Shown here piece after piece: positions 50,489-60,325 of a stretch of DNA of 64,000 bases. A program made the position numbers and the translations under genes. This DNA is from Citrobacter amalonaticus. Lineage in GTDB: Bacteria; Pseudomonadota; Gammaproteobacteria; Enterobacterales; Enterobacteriaceae. A model generated the notes under the pieces. It was given only the letters and a program-made list of their open reading frames with translations. It searched no databases and was not told the origin of the DNA. Positions within the stretch are counted from its first letter, which is position 1, and each line of letters begins with the position of its first letter. The stretch is taken from assembly GCF_018252635.1 (NCBI RefSeq), contig NZ_JAGTXM010000002.1, positions 576,962-640,961 of the forward strand. Direction: 5' to 3'.

Positions 50489-52729
50489 ATGCGGTGGATC
50501 CTGTTCATCCTCTGTTGCCTGCTGGGCGCACCATCCCACGCGGTGACCATTCCCGGCGTCACAACCGGCGCTGATGCTAACGCACAGACAACGCCTGCGC
50601 CCGAACCTGATGTCGAGCAAAAGAAAGCGGCCTACGGGGCGCTGGCCGACGTACTGGAAAATGAGTCATCGCGCAAAGAGTTGATTGACCAGTTGCGTAC
50701 CGTTGCCGCCACACCGCCGCCGGATCCGGTACCGAAAATCACCCCACCGGCGGTCATTGAAGAAAAAACGGTGCTGGAAAACGTCACCGATCTTAGCCGC
50801 CATTATGGCGAAGCGCTGTCTGGTCGCTTTGCCCAACTCTATCGCAACATCACTGATGCCCCGCACAAACCCTTTAACCGCCAGACCTTCAATAATGCGC
50901 TCAGCCATTTTCTCATGTTGGCCGCTGCGGTGTTCGGTTTCTATTGGATGATCCGTCTATGTATGTTGCCGCTATATCGTAAAATGGGTAACTGGGCGCG
51001 GAAAAAAAACCGCGAACGCAGCAACTGGATTCAACTACCATCAATGATCGTTGGCGCGTTTATTATCGACCTGCTTTTGCTGGCGCTGACCCTGTTTGTC
51101 GGCCAGTTGTTGAGTGACAGGCTGAACGCTGGCAGCCGCACCATCGCGTTTCAGCAAGGGCTGTTTCTGAACGCCTTTGCACTGATCGAATTTTTCAAAG
51201 CCATTCTGCGACTGATCTTCTGTCCGAACGTAGCGGAACTGCGGCCTTTTACCATTCAGGATACCAGTGCCCGTTACTGGAACCGACGACTGAGTTCGCT
51301 GAGCAGTTTGATTGGCTATGGTTTGATCGTCGCTGTTCCGATTATTTCCAATCAGGTAAACGTACAGGTCGGTGCGATGGCCAACGTGGTCATCATGCTG
51401 TGTATCACCCTGTGGGCGCTGTATCTAATCTTCCGCAACAAGAAAGAGATCACCCAACACCTGCTGAATCTGGCGGAACGATCGCTGGCCTTTTTCAGCC
51501 TGTTTATCCGCGCCTTTGCGCTGGTCTGGCACTGGCTGGCAAGCGCCTATTTCATCGTGCTGTTTTTCTTCTCCCTGTTCGACCCCGGCAACAGTCTGAA
51601 GTTTATGATGGGGGCGACGGTGCGCAGTCTGGCGATCGTCGGCATTGCGGCTTTCGTTTCCGGGATGCTTACCCGCTGGATCGCCAAAACCATTACCCTC
51701 TCCCCGCATACGCAGCGTAATTATCCCGAACTGCAAAAGCGGCTCAACGGTTGGCTTTCTACCGCATTGAACGTGGCGCGGATCCTGACGGTCTGCGTCG
51801 CCATCATGTTGTTGTTAAACGCATGGGGACTGTTCGACTTCTGGAACTGGCTGCACAACGGCGCCGGTGAGAAGACGGTCGACATTCTGATCCGCATCGT
51901 GCTGATTCTGTTCTTCTCCGCGGTAGGCTGGACGCTGCTTGCCAGCCTGATCGAGAACCGGCTGGCCTCCGATATTCATGGTCGTCCCCTACCCAGCGCA
52001 CGCACCCGCACGCTGTTAACGTTGTTTCGTAACGCGCTGGCGGTAATCATCAGCACCATCACCATCATGATCGTGCTGTCGGAAATTGGCGTAAACATCG
52101 CCCCCCTGTTGGCCGGGGCCGGGGCGCTGGGACTGGCGATCTCTTTTGGTGCGCAAACGCTGGTGAAAGATATAATTACCGGGGTCTTTATTCAGTTTGA
52201 AAATGGCATGAATACTGGCGATCTGGTCACTATCGGGCCGTTAACCGGTACGGTAGAACGCATGTCGATTCGCTCCGTTGGTGTACGTCAGGACACCGGG
52301 GCGTACCATATTATTCCGTGGTCATCGATCACCACCTTCGCCAACTTTGTCCGCGGCATTGGCTCGGTGGTCGCCAATTACGATGTGGATCGCCATGAAG
52401 ATGCCGATAAGGCCAATCAGGCGCTAAAAGAGGCGGTCGCTGCGGTAATGGAAACTGAAGATGTTCGAGGGCTGATTATTGGTGAACCGTCGTTTGCCGG
52501 AATTGTCGGATTAACCAACACGGCATTTACGCTGAGGGTATCGTTCACCACGCTGCCGCTGAAACAGTGGACGGTCCGCTTCGCACTCGACAGCCAGGTG
52601 AAAAAACATTTCGACCTGGCTGGCATTCGCCCGCCGGTGCAAACCTGGCAGATACTGCCCGCCACGCCAACGACACCGATAGCCCCGACCGCACCGGCGT
52701 CGCAGCCACCGGGCGAACCGACGCTCTAG
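50489..52729 (+). CDS. ybiO: Mechanosensitive channel YbiO (MscK/MscM type)
   Basis: 746 residues from the ATG at 50489, preceded by TGGAGGAG. The signal peptide ends APSHAVTI. A periplasmic domain of about 120 residues is followed by about ten membrane helices. The MscS core has the pore-lining helix [23 protein letters not shown] and the beta domain [15 protein letters not shown] Pro/Thr-rich tail ends the protein. Known: YbiO gives a small-to-medium conductance channel that opens on hypo-osmotic shock. Its stop overlaps that of rlmF by four bases (CTAG). Confidence 0.94.
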   Translation: MRWILFILCCLLGAPSHAVTIPGVTTGADANAQTTPAPEPDVEQKKAAYGALADVLENESSRKELIDQLRTVAATPPPDPVPKITPPAVIEEKTVLENVTDLSRHYGEALSGRFAQLYRNITDAPHKPFNRQTFNNALSHFLMLAAAVFGFYWMIRLCMLPLYRKMGNWARKKNRERSNWIQLPSMIVGAFIIDLLLLALTLFVGQLLSDRLNAGSRTIAFQQGLFLNAFALIEFFKAILRLIFCPNVAELRPFTIQDTSARYWNRRLSSLSSLIGYGLIVAVPIISNQVNVQVGAMANVVIMLCITLWALYLIFRNKKEITQHLLNLAERSLAFFSLFIRAFALVWHWLASAYFIVLFFFSLFDPGNSLKFMMGATVRSLAIVGIAAFVSGMLTRWIAKTITLSPHTQRNYPELQKRLNGWLSTALNVARILTVCVAIMLLLNAWGLFDFWNWLHNGAGEKTVDILIRIVLILFFSAVGWTLLASLIENRLASDIHGRPLPSARTRTLLTLFRNALAVIISTITIMIVLSEIGVNIAPLLAGAGALGLAISFGAQTLVKDIITGVFIQFENGMNTGDLVTIGPLTGTVERMSIRSVGVRQDTGAYHIIPWSSITTFANFVRGIGSVVANYDVDRHEDADKANQALKEAVAAVMETEDVRGLIIGEPSFAGIVGLTNTAFTLRVSFTTLPLKQWTVRFALDSQVKKHFDLAGIRPPVQTWQILPATPTTPIAPTAPASQPPGEPTL

Positions 52730-53652
52730 CGTTTACGCGTGCTAAATCGGCGGCGCTGGTCGTCATCCATAAAGGTCCAGGCGATAAAGCGGCTCTGCTT
52801 TTGTCCCTGGGCCATCTCTTTTTTCACCACCCTGACCGCCCCCACGTCAGTCAGCGAGCGATAGAGCGGCGGCAGGTTTTCGCCGCGTGACACCAGCGTG
52901 GTAAACCACATGACCTGACGGCCAAAGGCCTTGCTTTCGGTAATCATCGTTTTAATGAACGCCACTTCCCCCCCTTCGCACCACAGCTCCTGCTGCTGAC
53001 CGCCGAAGTTCAGCGCATCATCTTTGCTCTGCCCGAGGTTGCGGCGTTTACGCTCGCTTCCTGCACGAGCAGAGGCGGCGGAGTCGTGGAACGGCGGGTT
53101 GCACAGCGTCGCGTCATATTGCTCATTTTTATGAATAATGCCGTTAAAGATAGCGGCAGGAGTTTTCTGTCGACGCAGGCGAATGGCGCGCGTCAGCCCC
53201 GGATTGGCGCTGATAATGGCCTGCGCGCTGGCTAACGCCTGATCGTGCGTCTCACTGCCTGTGAAACGCCAGCCATACTCATGAACGCCGATCAACGGAT
53301 AAATACAGTTCGCGCCCACGCCAACATCAAGGATCGTGGCCTGGGTTGGCACACTTCCCGTCGTCTCAGCAAGAAGATCGGCCAGATGATGAATGTAATC
53401 TGCGCGCCCTGGCACAGGCGGACACAAAAACCCTTCAGGAATATCCCAGTTTGCCACCCCATAGAAATGCGCCAGCAGAGCCTTATTCAACGCCTTGACC
53501 GCCAGCGGATTGGCAAAATCAACGCTTTGCTCGCCCGCGGGGGTCAGGACAAGATACTGCGCCAGCTCGGGCGTGCCTTTGCAGAGCGTGGCAAGATCGT
53601 AGCGACTGTGATGACGGTTGCGCGGGTGTAAGCCCGGTTTCTGGGGGGACAT
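52726..53652 (-). CDS. rlmF: 23S rRNA A1618 N6-methyltransferase RlmF
   Basis: 308 residues, as in E. coli RlmF (YbiN). The SAM-binding motif I is [16 protein letters not shown], the catalytic NPPF motif is in [22 protein letters not shown], and the basic surface fits RNA binding. Known function: m6A modification of A1618 of 23S rRNA. GGAGAATGCT precedes the ATG. The 3' end overlaps that of the convergent ybiO by four bases. Confidence 0.96.
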   Translation of the reverse strand: MSPQKPGLHPRNRHHSRYDLATLCKGTPELAQYLVLTPAGEQSVDFANPLAVKALNKALLAHFYGVANWDIPEGFLCPPVPGRADYIHHLADLLAETTGSVPTQATILDVGVGANCIYPLIGVHEYGWRFTGSETHDQALASAQAIISANPGLTRAIRLRRQKTPAAIFNGIIHKNEQYDATLCNPPFHDSAASARAGSERKRRNLGQSKDDALNFGGQQQELWCEGGEVAFIKTMITESKAFGRQVMWFTTLVSRGENLPPLYRSLTDVGAVRVVKKEMAQGQKQSRFIAWTFMDDDQRRRFSTRKR

Positions 53653-53938
53653 AGCATTCTCCTTTTAACAGCGGCGTAAGATACCCGCATAACGCAACGC
53701 GGTAAACCGGGTTGATGAGAAACAGCAGTTCCACTGCAGCGAATCTGAGCGCGAAATGGGGCAAAGTGGTGCAAATCGCCCAAATATCAATGATATTTAT
53801 GTCATTGATTTGTCAACATACGTCAATATTTTTCGTTCAAATTTTAAGCAGATCATCATCAATTTTTTACGCCATTTCTGCCGTACTGACGACCTACACT
53901 TATCTGGCACTACACGTTGTTTCACTGAGGAGAGCATC

Positions 53939-54199
53939 ATGAAAAAATGCCTCGTATTACTCGTCTCCGCCACGCTTGCTGGTGTGGCCTTCGCAGCATC
54001 GGCAGCACAACCACTCAGCAGTCCCGATACTGGTCCGCTACGCGCGTCAGGTACCGTCTCTGCCACTGGCGCCACCAACCTGAGCGACCTGGAGGATAAA
54101 CTGGCGGAAAAAGCGCAAGAACAAGGCGCGAAAGGCTTTGTGGTTAATTCCGCAGGCGGTAAGAATCAGATGTATGGTACTGCCACCATTTACAAGTAA
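53939..54199 (+). CDS. mcbA: BhsA/McbA-family periplasmic protein McbA (YbiM)
   Basis: 86 residues from the ATG at 53939 after GAGGAGAGCATC. The signal peptide ends AASAAQPL. A DUF1471 domain (VSATGATNLSDLEDKLAEKAQEQGA, ending YGTATIYK) follows. In E. coli McbA is induced by McbR and affects colanic acid and biofilm. It is paralogous to YbiJ 0.7 kb downstream. The fiu and ybiX genes that follow it in K-12 are absent. Confidence 0.93.
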   Translation: MKKCLVLLVSATLAGVAFAASAAQPLSSPDTGPLRASGTVSATGATNLSDLEDKLAEKAQEQGAKGFVVNSAGGKNQMYGTATIYK

Positions 54200-54214
54200 C
54201 CTTCCCCACCACCT

Positions 54215-54241
54215 GCCCGATAGCGACGCCGCTTATCGGGC
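54215..54241 (+). terminator. Hairpin after mcbA
   Basis: GCCCGATAGCG and CGCTTATCGGGC pair into a stem 15 bases after the mcbA stop, without a T run. It may terminate mcbA and would be the junction where fiu-ybiX is missing. Confidence 0.5.
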
Positions 54242-54319
54242 CCCCCTCTTGAATGAGCCATTTTTGACCCCATCCTGGCTATAATGACCTCTGTGATAAA
54301 GCGTGAGGAGAATATCGCT

Positions 54320-54586
54320 ATGGCCTCTGGTTGGGCAAATGATGACGCTGTGAACGAACAGATCAACAGTACAATTGAAGATGCTGTCGCGCGAGCAAGA
54401 GGTGAAATTCCACGCGGCGATAGCCTGTATGAATGTGAAGAATGTGGAGATCCCATCCCTGAAGCCCGCCGACAGGCGGTGCCTGGTGTAAGGCTGTGCC
54501 TTAACTGCCAACAGGAGAAAGATTCGCAAAATTCGTCCTATACGGGATATAATCGCAGAGGTTCAAAAGACAGCCAGCTACGTTGA
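54320..54586 (+). CDS. ybiI: DksA/TraR-type zinc finger protein YbiI
   Basis: 88 residues from the ATG at 54320 after GAGGAG. The four zinc ligands CEEC and CLNC, 17 residues apart, are intact, in the DksA/TraR C4 arrangement. The N-terminal coiled coil of DksA is lacking apart from one helix (DDAVNEQINSTIEDAVARAR). A role in transcription is suggested by the family, but none is shown. The 285-base gap to ybiJ is AT-rich with no ORF. Confidence 0.93.
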   Translation: MASGWANDDAVNEQINSTIEDAVARARGEIPRGDSLYECEECGDPIPEARRQAVPGVRLCLNCQQEKDSQNSSYTGYNRRGSKDSQLR

Positions 54587-54871
54587 CCTATGTTTACACA
54601 GATATAAAGAACATGCCGTTTCGCTTACGCTCACGTTAAATTGCACTCTGCGTAGCAAAATGTGCCGTTCTCCTCTCAACTGTAAAGTGAACTGCGAAGA
54701 ACCGTAAATTCATCTCGCGAATTAATTAGTAATCAATAAGTTATTTGTAGTTCAATTTTTTTGATGAATGTTGTCAATTCTCTTCGATTTTATCTCTCGA
54801 AAAAAAGCGTGATACTCATCACATCGACGGAACATCGTCTTCCTTAATAAATAACCTGCGAGAGATTAATA

Positions 54872-55132
54872 ATGAAAACTATCAAATATGCTGTTGCCGC
54901 TGTTGCCCTGTCTGGTCTGTCTTTTGGCGTTTTCGCTGCCGAACCTGTTACGGCTGCTCAGGCGCAAAGCATGAATAAAATCGGTGTGGTTTCTGCGGAA
55001 GGCGCAACCACACTGGACGGCCTGGAAGCAAAACTGGCTGAGAAAGCCGCTGCAGCTGGCGCGAGCGGTTACAGCATCACCTCTGCCAACAACAACAACA
55101 AAATGAGCGGTACCGCTGTTATTTACAAATAA
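54872..55132 (+). CDS. ybiJ: BhsA/McbA-family periplasmic protein YbiJ
   Basis: 86 residues. Signal peptide ending FGVFAAEPV. DUF1471 domain with SAEGATTLDGLEAKLAEKAAAAG and the C-terminal SGTAVIYK. It is the same length as McbA and about half identical to it by eye. The function is unknown; members respond to stress and biofilm signals. CGAGAGATTAATA precedes the ATG and a strong terminator follows. Confidence 0.92.
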   Translation: MKTIKYAVAAVALSGLSFGVFAAEPVTAAQAQSMNKIGVVSAEGATTLDGLEAKLAEKAAAAGASGYSITSANNNNKMSGTAVIYK

Positions 55133-55200
55133 GTTTTACCCCGTCTGCTGCCAACAGACACCCTGCTCCAACCCTCATTGAACCTGAATTACCCTTATTT

Positions 55201-55230
55201 GCCCGTCCGCCACTGGACGGGCTTTTTTTT
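55201..55230 (+). terminator. ybiJ terminator
   Basis: GCCCGTCC-GCCACT-GGACGGGC followed by eight T residues, a textbook Rho-independent terminator lying 68 bases after ybiJ and facing the ybiB 3' end. Confidence 0.93.
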
Positions 55231-55240
55231 ATCTGTCGTG

Positions 55241-56209
55241 CTAAAAACTGTCGTTCACTCGCGCCAGTCCTTCCTCGAGTGTTGCCACTTCTGCCGTTGC
55301 CACCAGGCAACAGGCCATCTGGATTTTCAACGATGCCGGTACCGGCTCACTTCCCGCCAGGCAGCGTTCGATCCAGCGCGCGGTCGTCTCAGGATCCTTT
55401 GCTGCGGGCAGCGGTACAGGTTCGTCGGGCATTTCACTTTGTCGGCTCTGTAGCACCCGAGTGCCAGTGCTATCAATCAGGCTAATCTGCGGGCAGCGTT
55501 GCGGATTGGCGTACACCTCACCTTCGGTTCCGTGCATCAACAGCCCACGCCCACCAATATCACTGAAGAATTTCGCTACGCGCGGCACATATTCCGGATG
55601 CGACACGCTGGCAAGACGCAGCGCGGCGTCTTCGGCAAACGGCGTTGCCAGCTTCGCCAACGTATGTGCGCTGTTACGCACGCCCAGTCGCCAGCGCATG
55701 GCCAGCTGTTTTTCCAGCGGTGGGCAGAGCGTACTCACCGGAATAAAGACCGGCTGATGTCCATCCAGTTTCGCCTGTGCCTGTCCGGCATGACGCGTCG
55801 GCGCAATTCCCATCAGCTCGAAAATGGTCTCCGTCAGCACGCGAGTCGGATCTTCACTCACCCCATGCACGACTACCGGAAAACCCAGCTTGTGCAATAA
55901 AATCGCCAGCAGCGGCGTCAGGTTCGCCTGTTTGCGGGCGCCGTTATAGCTGGGGATAACAATCGGCATCGGCTTCGCAACCGGCGGGGTAAGCTTAATG
56001 GAATGGTTTTGCATCGCCTCATAAAAGCCCAACATCTCGGCTTCCCCTTCTCCTTTGATACGCAACGCAATGAGTACGCCGCCCATCTCCAGTTCCGGGA
56101 CATCGCCATTGAGCATATGGGTATACAGACCGCGTGCGGTGTCCTGATCCAGATCGCGCGCGTGGTTTTTGCCCCGGCCAATCTCTTTAATAATGTTGCG
56201 GTAATCCAT
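55241..56209 (-). CDS. ybiB: TrpD2-type nucleic-acid-binding protein YbiB
   Basis: 322 residues (320 in E. coli). This is a glycosyltransferase-family-3 fold like anthranilate phosphoribosyltransferase: the helical N-terminal part (LDQDTARGLYTHMLNGDVPELEMGGVLIALRIKGE), then the KQANLTPLLAILLHKLG and HGVSEDPTRVLTETIFELMG stretches. Known: E. coli YbiB has no phosphoribosyltransferase activity but binds DNA and RNA, and is LexA-controlled through its position after dinG. Here the two are separated by the fimbrial operon on the opposite strand, so ybiB must use its own promoter. Confidence 0.92.
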   Translation of the reverse strand: MDYRNIIKEIGRGKNHARDLDQDTARGLYTHMLNGDVPELEMGGVLIALRIKGEGEAEMLGFYEAMQNHSIKLTPPVAKPMPIVIPSYNGARKQANLTPLLAILLHKLGFPVVVHGVSEDPTRVLTETIFELMGIAPTRHAGQAQAKLDGHQPVFIPVSTLCPPLEKQLAMRWRLGVRNSAHTLAKLATPFAEDAALRLASVSHPEYVPRVAKFFSDIGGRGLLMHGTEGEVYANPQRCPQISLIDSTGTRVLQSRQSEMPDEPVPLPAAKDPETTARWIERCLAGSEPVPASLKIQMACCLVATAEVATLEEGLARVNDSF

Positions 56210-56456
56210 AATGTCTCCCCTTACGACTTTTTCACACTATAGCCCCTCATAAGACCTGACTGATAGTCTTTTATCTTCGATACTACTGTTTGTTTTTTAG
56301 AACATTCTCAAAACGCAAGCATTATTTAAATTACTTGTGATTTCTTTGGCAAATTATTATTTCTGCGCATTCTGGTTTAATACGCTTCGGCAATGAGTAA
56401 GTTTCCATCTGAAAACTTCCAGGCAAAGTTTTCACAATAAAATACCAGGATTTAAC

Positions 56457-56993
56457 ATGAACAAAGTAACATTTGGCTTAATGATTGCTGCAATAATCGG
56501 ATGCTCATCATCCGCATTTGCAGCGTCGAACGGCGAAGGACAGATTAACTTCACAGGTGAAATCGTTGATTCCGCTTGTCAGGTTGTTAATGGATTAAGC
56601 AGTCCCTTAAATGTGCAGTTAGGCAAAGTCTCTAAAACCGTCTTTACCGGGGCAGGGTCTACCAGCACATTGACAAAATTTGATATTCAGCTGAAAAACT
56701 GTCCTGAGACGGTGACTGCCGCAGCGATTAACTTTGGCGGTACGCCGGATGCGGATAACAACACCACTCTGGCGGTAACGCCGGGTGCTGGCGCAGCAGC
56801 GGGTGTAGCGATTCAGTTAGTTGATTCAGCGAATCAACCTGTGAGCCTCTACTCCCCTACCCGTCAATATCCGTTAGCAGCCGGAACCACAGTGAATAAC
56901 CTTGAGTTCGGCGCACGTTATATTCAGACCCAGGCCGCAGTCACCGCAGGTCAGGCGAACTCCGTCTCTACATTTACTGTTATTTATAACTGA
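56457..56993 (+). CDS. Major fimbrial subunit (type 1-like pilin)
   Basis: 178 residues. The signal peptide ends SSAFAASNG. The pilin domain carries the disulfide pair in VDSACQVV and LKNCPET, the alternating hydrophobic strands of an incomplete Ig fold, and the C-terminal beta-strand motif ending FTVIYN. It begins a five-gene chaperone-usher operon absent from this position in K-12. The 247-base upstream region is AT-rich and shows no invertible-switch repeats. The subunit is followed by a strong attenuator. Confidence 0.9.
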   Translation: MNKVTFGLMIAAIIGCSSSAFAASNGEGQINFTGEIVDSACQVVNGLSSPLNVQLGKVSKTVFTGAGSTSTLTKFDIQLKNCPETVTAAAINFGGTPDADNNTTLAVTPGAGAAAGVAIQLVDSANQPVSLYSPTRQYPLAAGTTVNNLEFGARYIQTQAAVTAGQANSVSTFTVIYN

Positions 56994-57004
56994 TACAATC
57001 AATC

Positions 57005-57049
57005 AGGAGATATTCGTTTTCTCAAGAAGGCTAATATCTCCTCTTTTTT
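57005..57049 (+). terminator. Attenuator after the major pilin gene
   Basis: AGGAGATATT and AATATCTCCT form a perfect 10-base stem with an 18-base loop, followed by C and six T residues. Partial termination here would give more major subunit than assembly proteins, as in other fimbrial operons. Confidence 0.85.
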
Positions 57050-57060
57050 GAGAAAGAGCT

Positions 57061-57735
57061 ATGCGACACAGTTATTTATTAGGCGCACTGTTACTGACAA
57101 CAGTAACAGCCCATGCGGGTGTTATTATTAATGGCACCCGTCTGGTCTATCAGGGAGAGAAAAAAGAGTCTTCAATTGGTATTTCCAATCCGGACGATAT
57201 TAACTACCTGGTGCAGTCCTGGGTGGATAACGGTATTAAGAAAGGTGATAAAGCCCCCTTTCTGATTACCCCACCGCTGTTCCGCCTGAACGCAAAAGAA
57301 GATAACGTGCTGCGCGTGGTTCGTACCGGTGGAAATATCCCGGAAGATCGCGAGTCATTGTACTGGCTAAATATTAAGGCTATTCCTTCCTCTAATCATC
57401 AGGAAGGGGTAAATACATTGCAAATCGCCATCAATACCCGCATGAAATTAATCTATCGACCGACAGCTATCAAAGGTAAACCTGAAGAGGTAGCCGATAA
57501 ACTTGAATGGCACCGCGAAGGTAACGATCTGGTAGTGAATAACCCCACTCCTTTTTATATGAATTTCCAGAGCGTGACGCTGAATGGGAAAAAAGTGACG
57601 AAAGCCACCTGGGCTAAACCGAAAACGGCAAGTCACTTTGCTCTTCCGGCCAATACTGGCGGCTCAACCGTCTCCTGGTCTGTCATTACTGATTTCGGCA
57701 GTATCAGCAAAACCTGGTCTGCGCCCGTTCGTTAA
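57061..57735 (+). CDS. Periplasmic fimbrial chaperone
   Basis: 224 residues. The signal peptide ends VTAHAGVI. The PapD/FimC-like two-Ig-domain fold shows GTRLVYQGEKKESSIGISNPD (with the conserved Arg that anchors subunit C-termini), the proline-rich FLITPPLFRLNAKEDNVLRV strand G1, and SLYWLNIKAIPS. NRMKLIYRP-type INTRMKLIYRP starts domain 2. It donates a strand to subunits in the periplasm. Confidence 0.94.
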   Translation: MRHSYLLGALLLTTVTAHAGVIINGTRLVYQGEKKESSIGISNPDDINYLVQSWVDNGIKKGDKAPFLITPPLFRLNAKEDNVLRVVRTGGNIPEDRESLYWLNIKAIPSSNHQEGVNTLQIAINTRMKLIYRPTAIKGKPEEVADKLEWHREGNDLVVNNPTPFYMNFQSVTLNGKKVTKATWAKPKTASHFALPANTGGSTVSWSVITDFGSISKTWSAPVR

Positions 57736-57764
57736 TACATTCACTCTTTGACGACTAAATAATC

Positions 57765-60308
57765 ATGTACAGCACAAAAAAACCGCTTTCACGCCGATTG
57801 CATGCACTGCTGCCGACCTTTTTTGGGGTAGTAGTAACCTGCTTTGCGTTACAAGCCAGTGCTGAGGATTATTTTAACCCTGCCCTGCTGGATATAGATA
57901 ATCCGGAGCAGGGTAAAACCGACCTTTCTGTTTATGAAAGCGGTCCGGGACAGGCACCAGGTAAATATCAGGTTAGCGTGTTTGTCAATAATAATAAAAT
58001 TGACACCCGTGACGTTATTTTTAAATTACAAAAAGATGCGCAGGGAAAGAATTCCCTGCAGCCTTGCTTAAGCCTCGATGATTTAAAAAACCTTGGTGTC
58101 AAAACGAAAAACTTTCCGCAACTGGCAGGCGCCGGAGAGTGCGCGGATATTAGTGTAATCCCGTCAGCCTCTGCGACTTTTCGCGTCAAAAACCAGCAGC
58201 TTCTGCTCAGTATTCCTCAATCCGCGTTAGGTCAGATACCGCGTGGCTACATCGATCCGAAAGAATATGATGAAGGGATTACTGCTGGCATTTTGAATTA
58301 CAGTGCGAATGCCAGTCAGAGCCGCGCCCGCCAGCCGGGGGAAGCGGACAACAGTAACCAGTACATTAACCTGCGTCCGGGCTTTAACACCGGAGCCTGG
58401 CGCGTGCGAAATTACACCACCTGGAATCACAGCTCTGATGGCGGGAAAGAAGATGGTAAGTTGACTCCCGTTTATACCTATGCACAACGCGATATCGTCG
58501 GTTTGAAAAGTGAACTGACGGTAGGTCAGAGTAATACCCAGGCCGACGTGTTTGACAGTATTTCATACACTGGCGCACAGATGGCTTCTGAAAGCGACAT
58601 GCTGCCGGACAGCGAGCGCGGTTACGCCCCCGTAGTACGAGGCACGGCGCACAGTAACGCCCAGGTGGTCGTTCGTCAGAACGGCTATGTGATTTACCAG
58701 AACACGGTTGCTCCTGGCGCGTTCGAGATTAACGATCTCTATCCGACCGGCAGCAGCGGCGATCTGAACGTGACGGTAAAAGAGACCGATGGCAGTGAAA
58801 GTCATTTTGTGGTGCCGTTTGCCTCTGTGCCGGTACTGCAACGAGAAAAACACCTGAAGTACAGCGTGACCGCCGGGCGTTACCGTTCTTACGATAGCGA
58901 TGTCGAGAAAACGCCTTTCGCGCAAGGGAGCGCGATCTACGGCCTGTCCCACGGCGTGACCGTTTACGGCGGTACACAACAGAGTTCGCATTATCATTCC
59001 GCCGCCTTCGGCGCAGGGAAAAACTTCGGCGACCTGGGGGCATTCTCCGTAGATGTGACTCGTGCAAAAGCACTGCTTAAACAGCGCAAAACCAGCAAAG
59101 GCCAGTCCATGCGCGTTCGCTACAGCAAAAATTTTGCCGTAACCGGGACTAATGTTTCACTGGCGGGTTACCGTTATAACAGCAAAGGGTTTTACACCCT
59201 TCAGGACACGATGGAATCCTGGACCAGCTCAAACGACTGGTCTGCACCGCAGCAACGCCGCTCACGTGCAGAAGCCACTATCGACCAACCTCTGGGCGAT
59301 AACTGGGGCTCAGTGACCCTAAGCCTGGTGAAAGAGAGCTACTGGTCCCAGAATCAGGATATGACTTCATTAAGCGCCAGCTACAACAATAGCTGGCACG
59401 GGATAAGCTACAGCCTCAGCTACAGCTTCAATAAAAACAGCTATGACACTGATGAAGATGGCAAATCGGTCAGTAATGACCGCCAGATTAGCCTGAATAT
59501 ATCGGTACCTCTTGACCACTGGATGCACAACACATGGGCTAACTACAGTCTGAACAACGGTAAAGATGGCACCACTCATAACCTCGGCCTGAACGGTACG
59601 GCGCTGGAGAATGACAACCTGAGCTGGAACGTGCAGCAAAGTCTGGACAGCGCTAACAACAATACGGCCACCAGCATGAATACCGATTACAAAGGCACCT
59701 ATGGCGAAGTGCACGGTGGCGTCAGCCAGGACAGCCATCAGCAAACCGTGAGTGCCGGCGTTCAGGGAGGCATTGTCGCCCACGCTGACGGCGTTACCTT
59801 TGGTCAAACCCTGGGTGAAACCATGGTGCTAGTCAAAGCGCCGGGTACGCACGGCACGCATGTGGCGAATCAGACCGGTGTGGAAACGGATCCTCGCGGC
59901 TATACCCTCGTCCCCTTTGCAACACCGTGGCGTCACAATCAGGTTTCACTGGATACCGAGACGCTGCCAGAAGATGCCGACGTCACATATGCCTCACAGA
60001 CGGTAACGCCAACACGTGGCGCGGTGGTTCGCGCCAGCTTTGACACCCGCGTCGGCAACCGCGTCTTAATGACGCTGGCCTGGAATGACAAGCCGCTGCC
60101 CTTCGGCGCAACGGTCACCACGGAAGACAAAAGTAGCGAATTTATCGTCGGCAACGATGGCCAGGTGTATCTCACCGGCATGCCGCAGCAGGGACGCCTT
60201 TTCGTCTCCTGGGGCAAGGAGGCGAGCGAGCATTGCGTCGCCGATTACGCCCTGACGGAAGGAAAAGATGAAACCAACATTATTAACGCTGCCGCGCAGT
60301 GCCATTGA
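57765..60308 (+). CDS. Fimbrial outer-membrane usher
   Basis: 847 residues. An N-terminal signal segment ends ALQASAEDY. The periplasmic N-domain opens with FNPALLDID, and the 24-stranded beta-barrel contains the plug domain (GTAHSNAQVVVRQNGYVIYQNTV). Two C-terminal domains end with a conserved cysteine pair (ASEHCVAD and AAQCH). This is a FimD/PapC-family secretion pore and assembly platform. It begins 29 bases after the chaperone gene. Confidence 0.95.
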   Translation: MYSTKKPLSRRLHALLPTFFGVVVTCFALQASAEDYFNPALLDIDNPEQGKTDLSVYESGPGQAPGKYQVSVFVNNNKIDTRDVIFKLQKDAQGKNSLQPCLSLDDLKNLGVKTKNFPQLAGAGECADISVIPSASATFRVKNQQLLLSIPQSALGQIPRGYIDPKEYDEGITAGILNYSANASQSRARQPGEADNSNQYINLRPGFNTGAWRVRNYTTWNHSSDGGKEDGKLTPVYTYAQRDIVGLKSELTVGQSNTQADVFDSISYTGAQMASESDMLPDSERGYAPVVRGTAHSNAQVVVRQNGYVIYQNTVAPGAFEINDLYPTGSSGDLNVTVKETDGSESHFVVPFASVPVLQREKHLKYSVTAGRYRSYDSDVEKTPFAQGSAIYGLSHGVTVYGGTQQSSHYHSAAFGAGKNFGDLGAFSVDVTRAKALLKQRKTSKGQSMRVRYSKNFAVTGTNVSLAGYRYNSKGFYTLQDTMESWTSSNDWSAPQQRRSRAEATIDQPLGDNWGSVTLSLVKESYWSQNQDMTSLSASYNNSWHGISYSLSYSFNKNSYDTDEDGKSVSNDRQISLNISVPLDHWMHNTWANYSLNNGKDGTTHNLGLNGTALENDNLSWNVQQSLDSANNNTATSMNTDYKGTYGEVHGGVSQDSHQQTVSAGVQGGIVAHADGVTFGQTLGETMVLVKAPGTHGTHVANQTGVETDPRGYTLVPFATPWRHNQVSLDTETLPEDADVTYASQTVTPTRGAVVRASFDTRVGNRVLMTLAWNDKPLPFGATVTTEDKSSEFIVGNDGQVYLTGMPQQGRLFVSWGKEASEHCVADYALTEGKDETNIINAAAQCH

Positions 60309-60325
60309 TTAATACCGGACCGGAC

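Noticed and set aside
54587-54871. Remnants of fiu or ybiX between ybiI and ybiJ
   Set aside because: The 285 bases are AT-rich with no frame resembling a TonB receptor or dioxygenase. In E. coli these genes lie between mcbA and ybiI, where only 120 bases remain.
56210-56456. fimS-like phase-variation switch before the pilin gene
   Set aside because: I saw no pair of matching inverted repeats bracketing the promoter and there are no fimB/fimE recombinase genes in the window.
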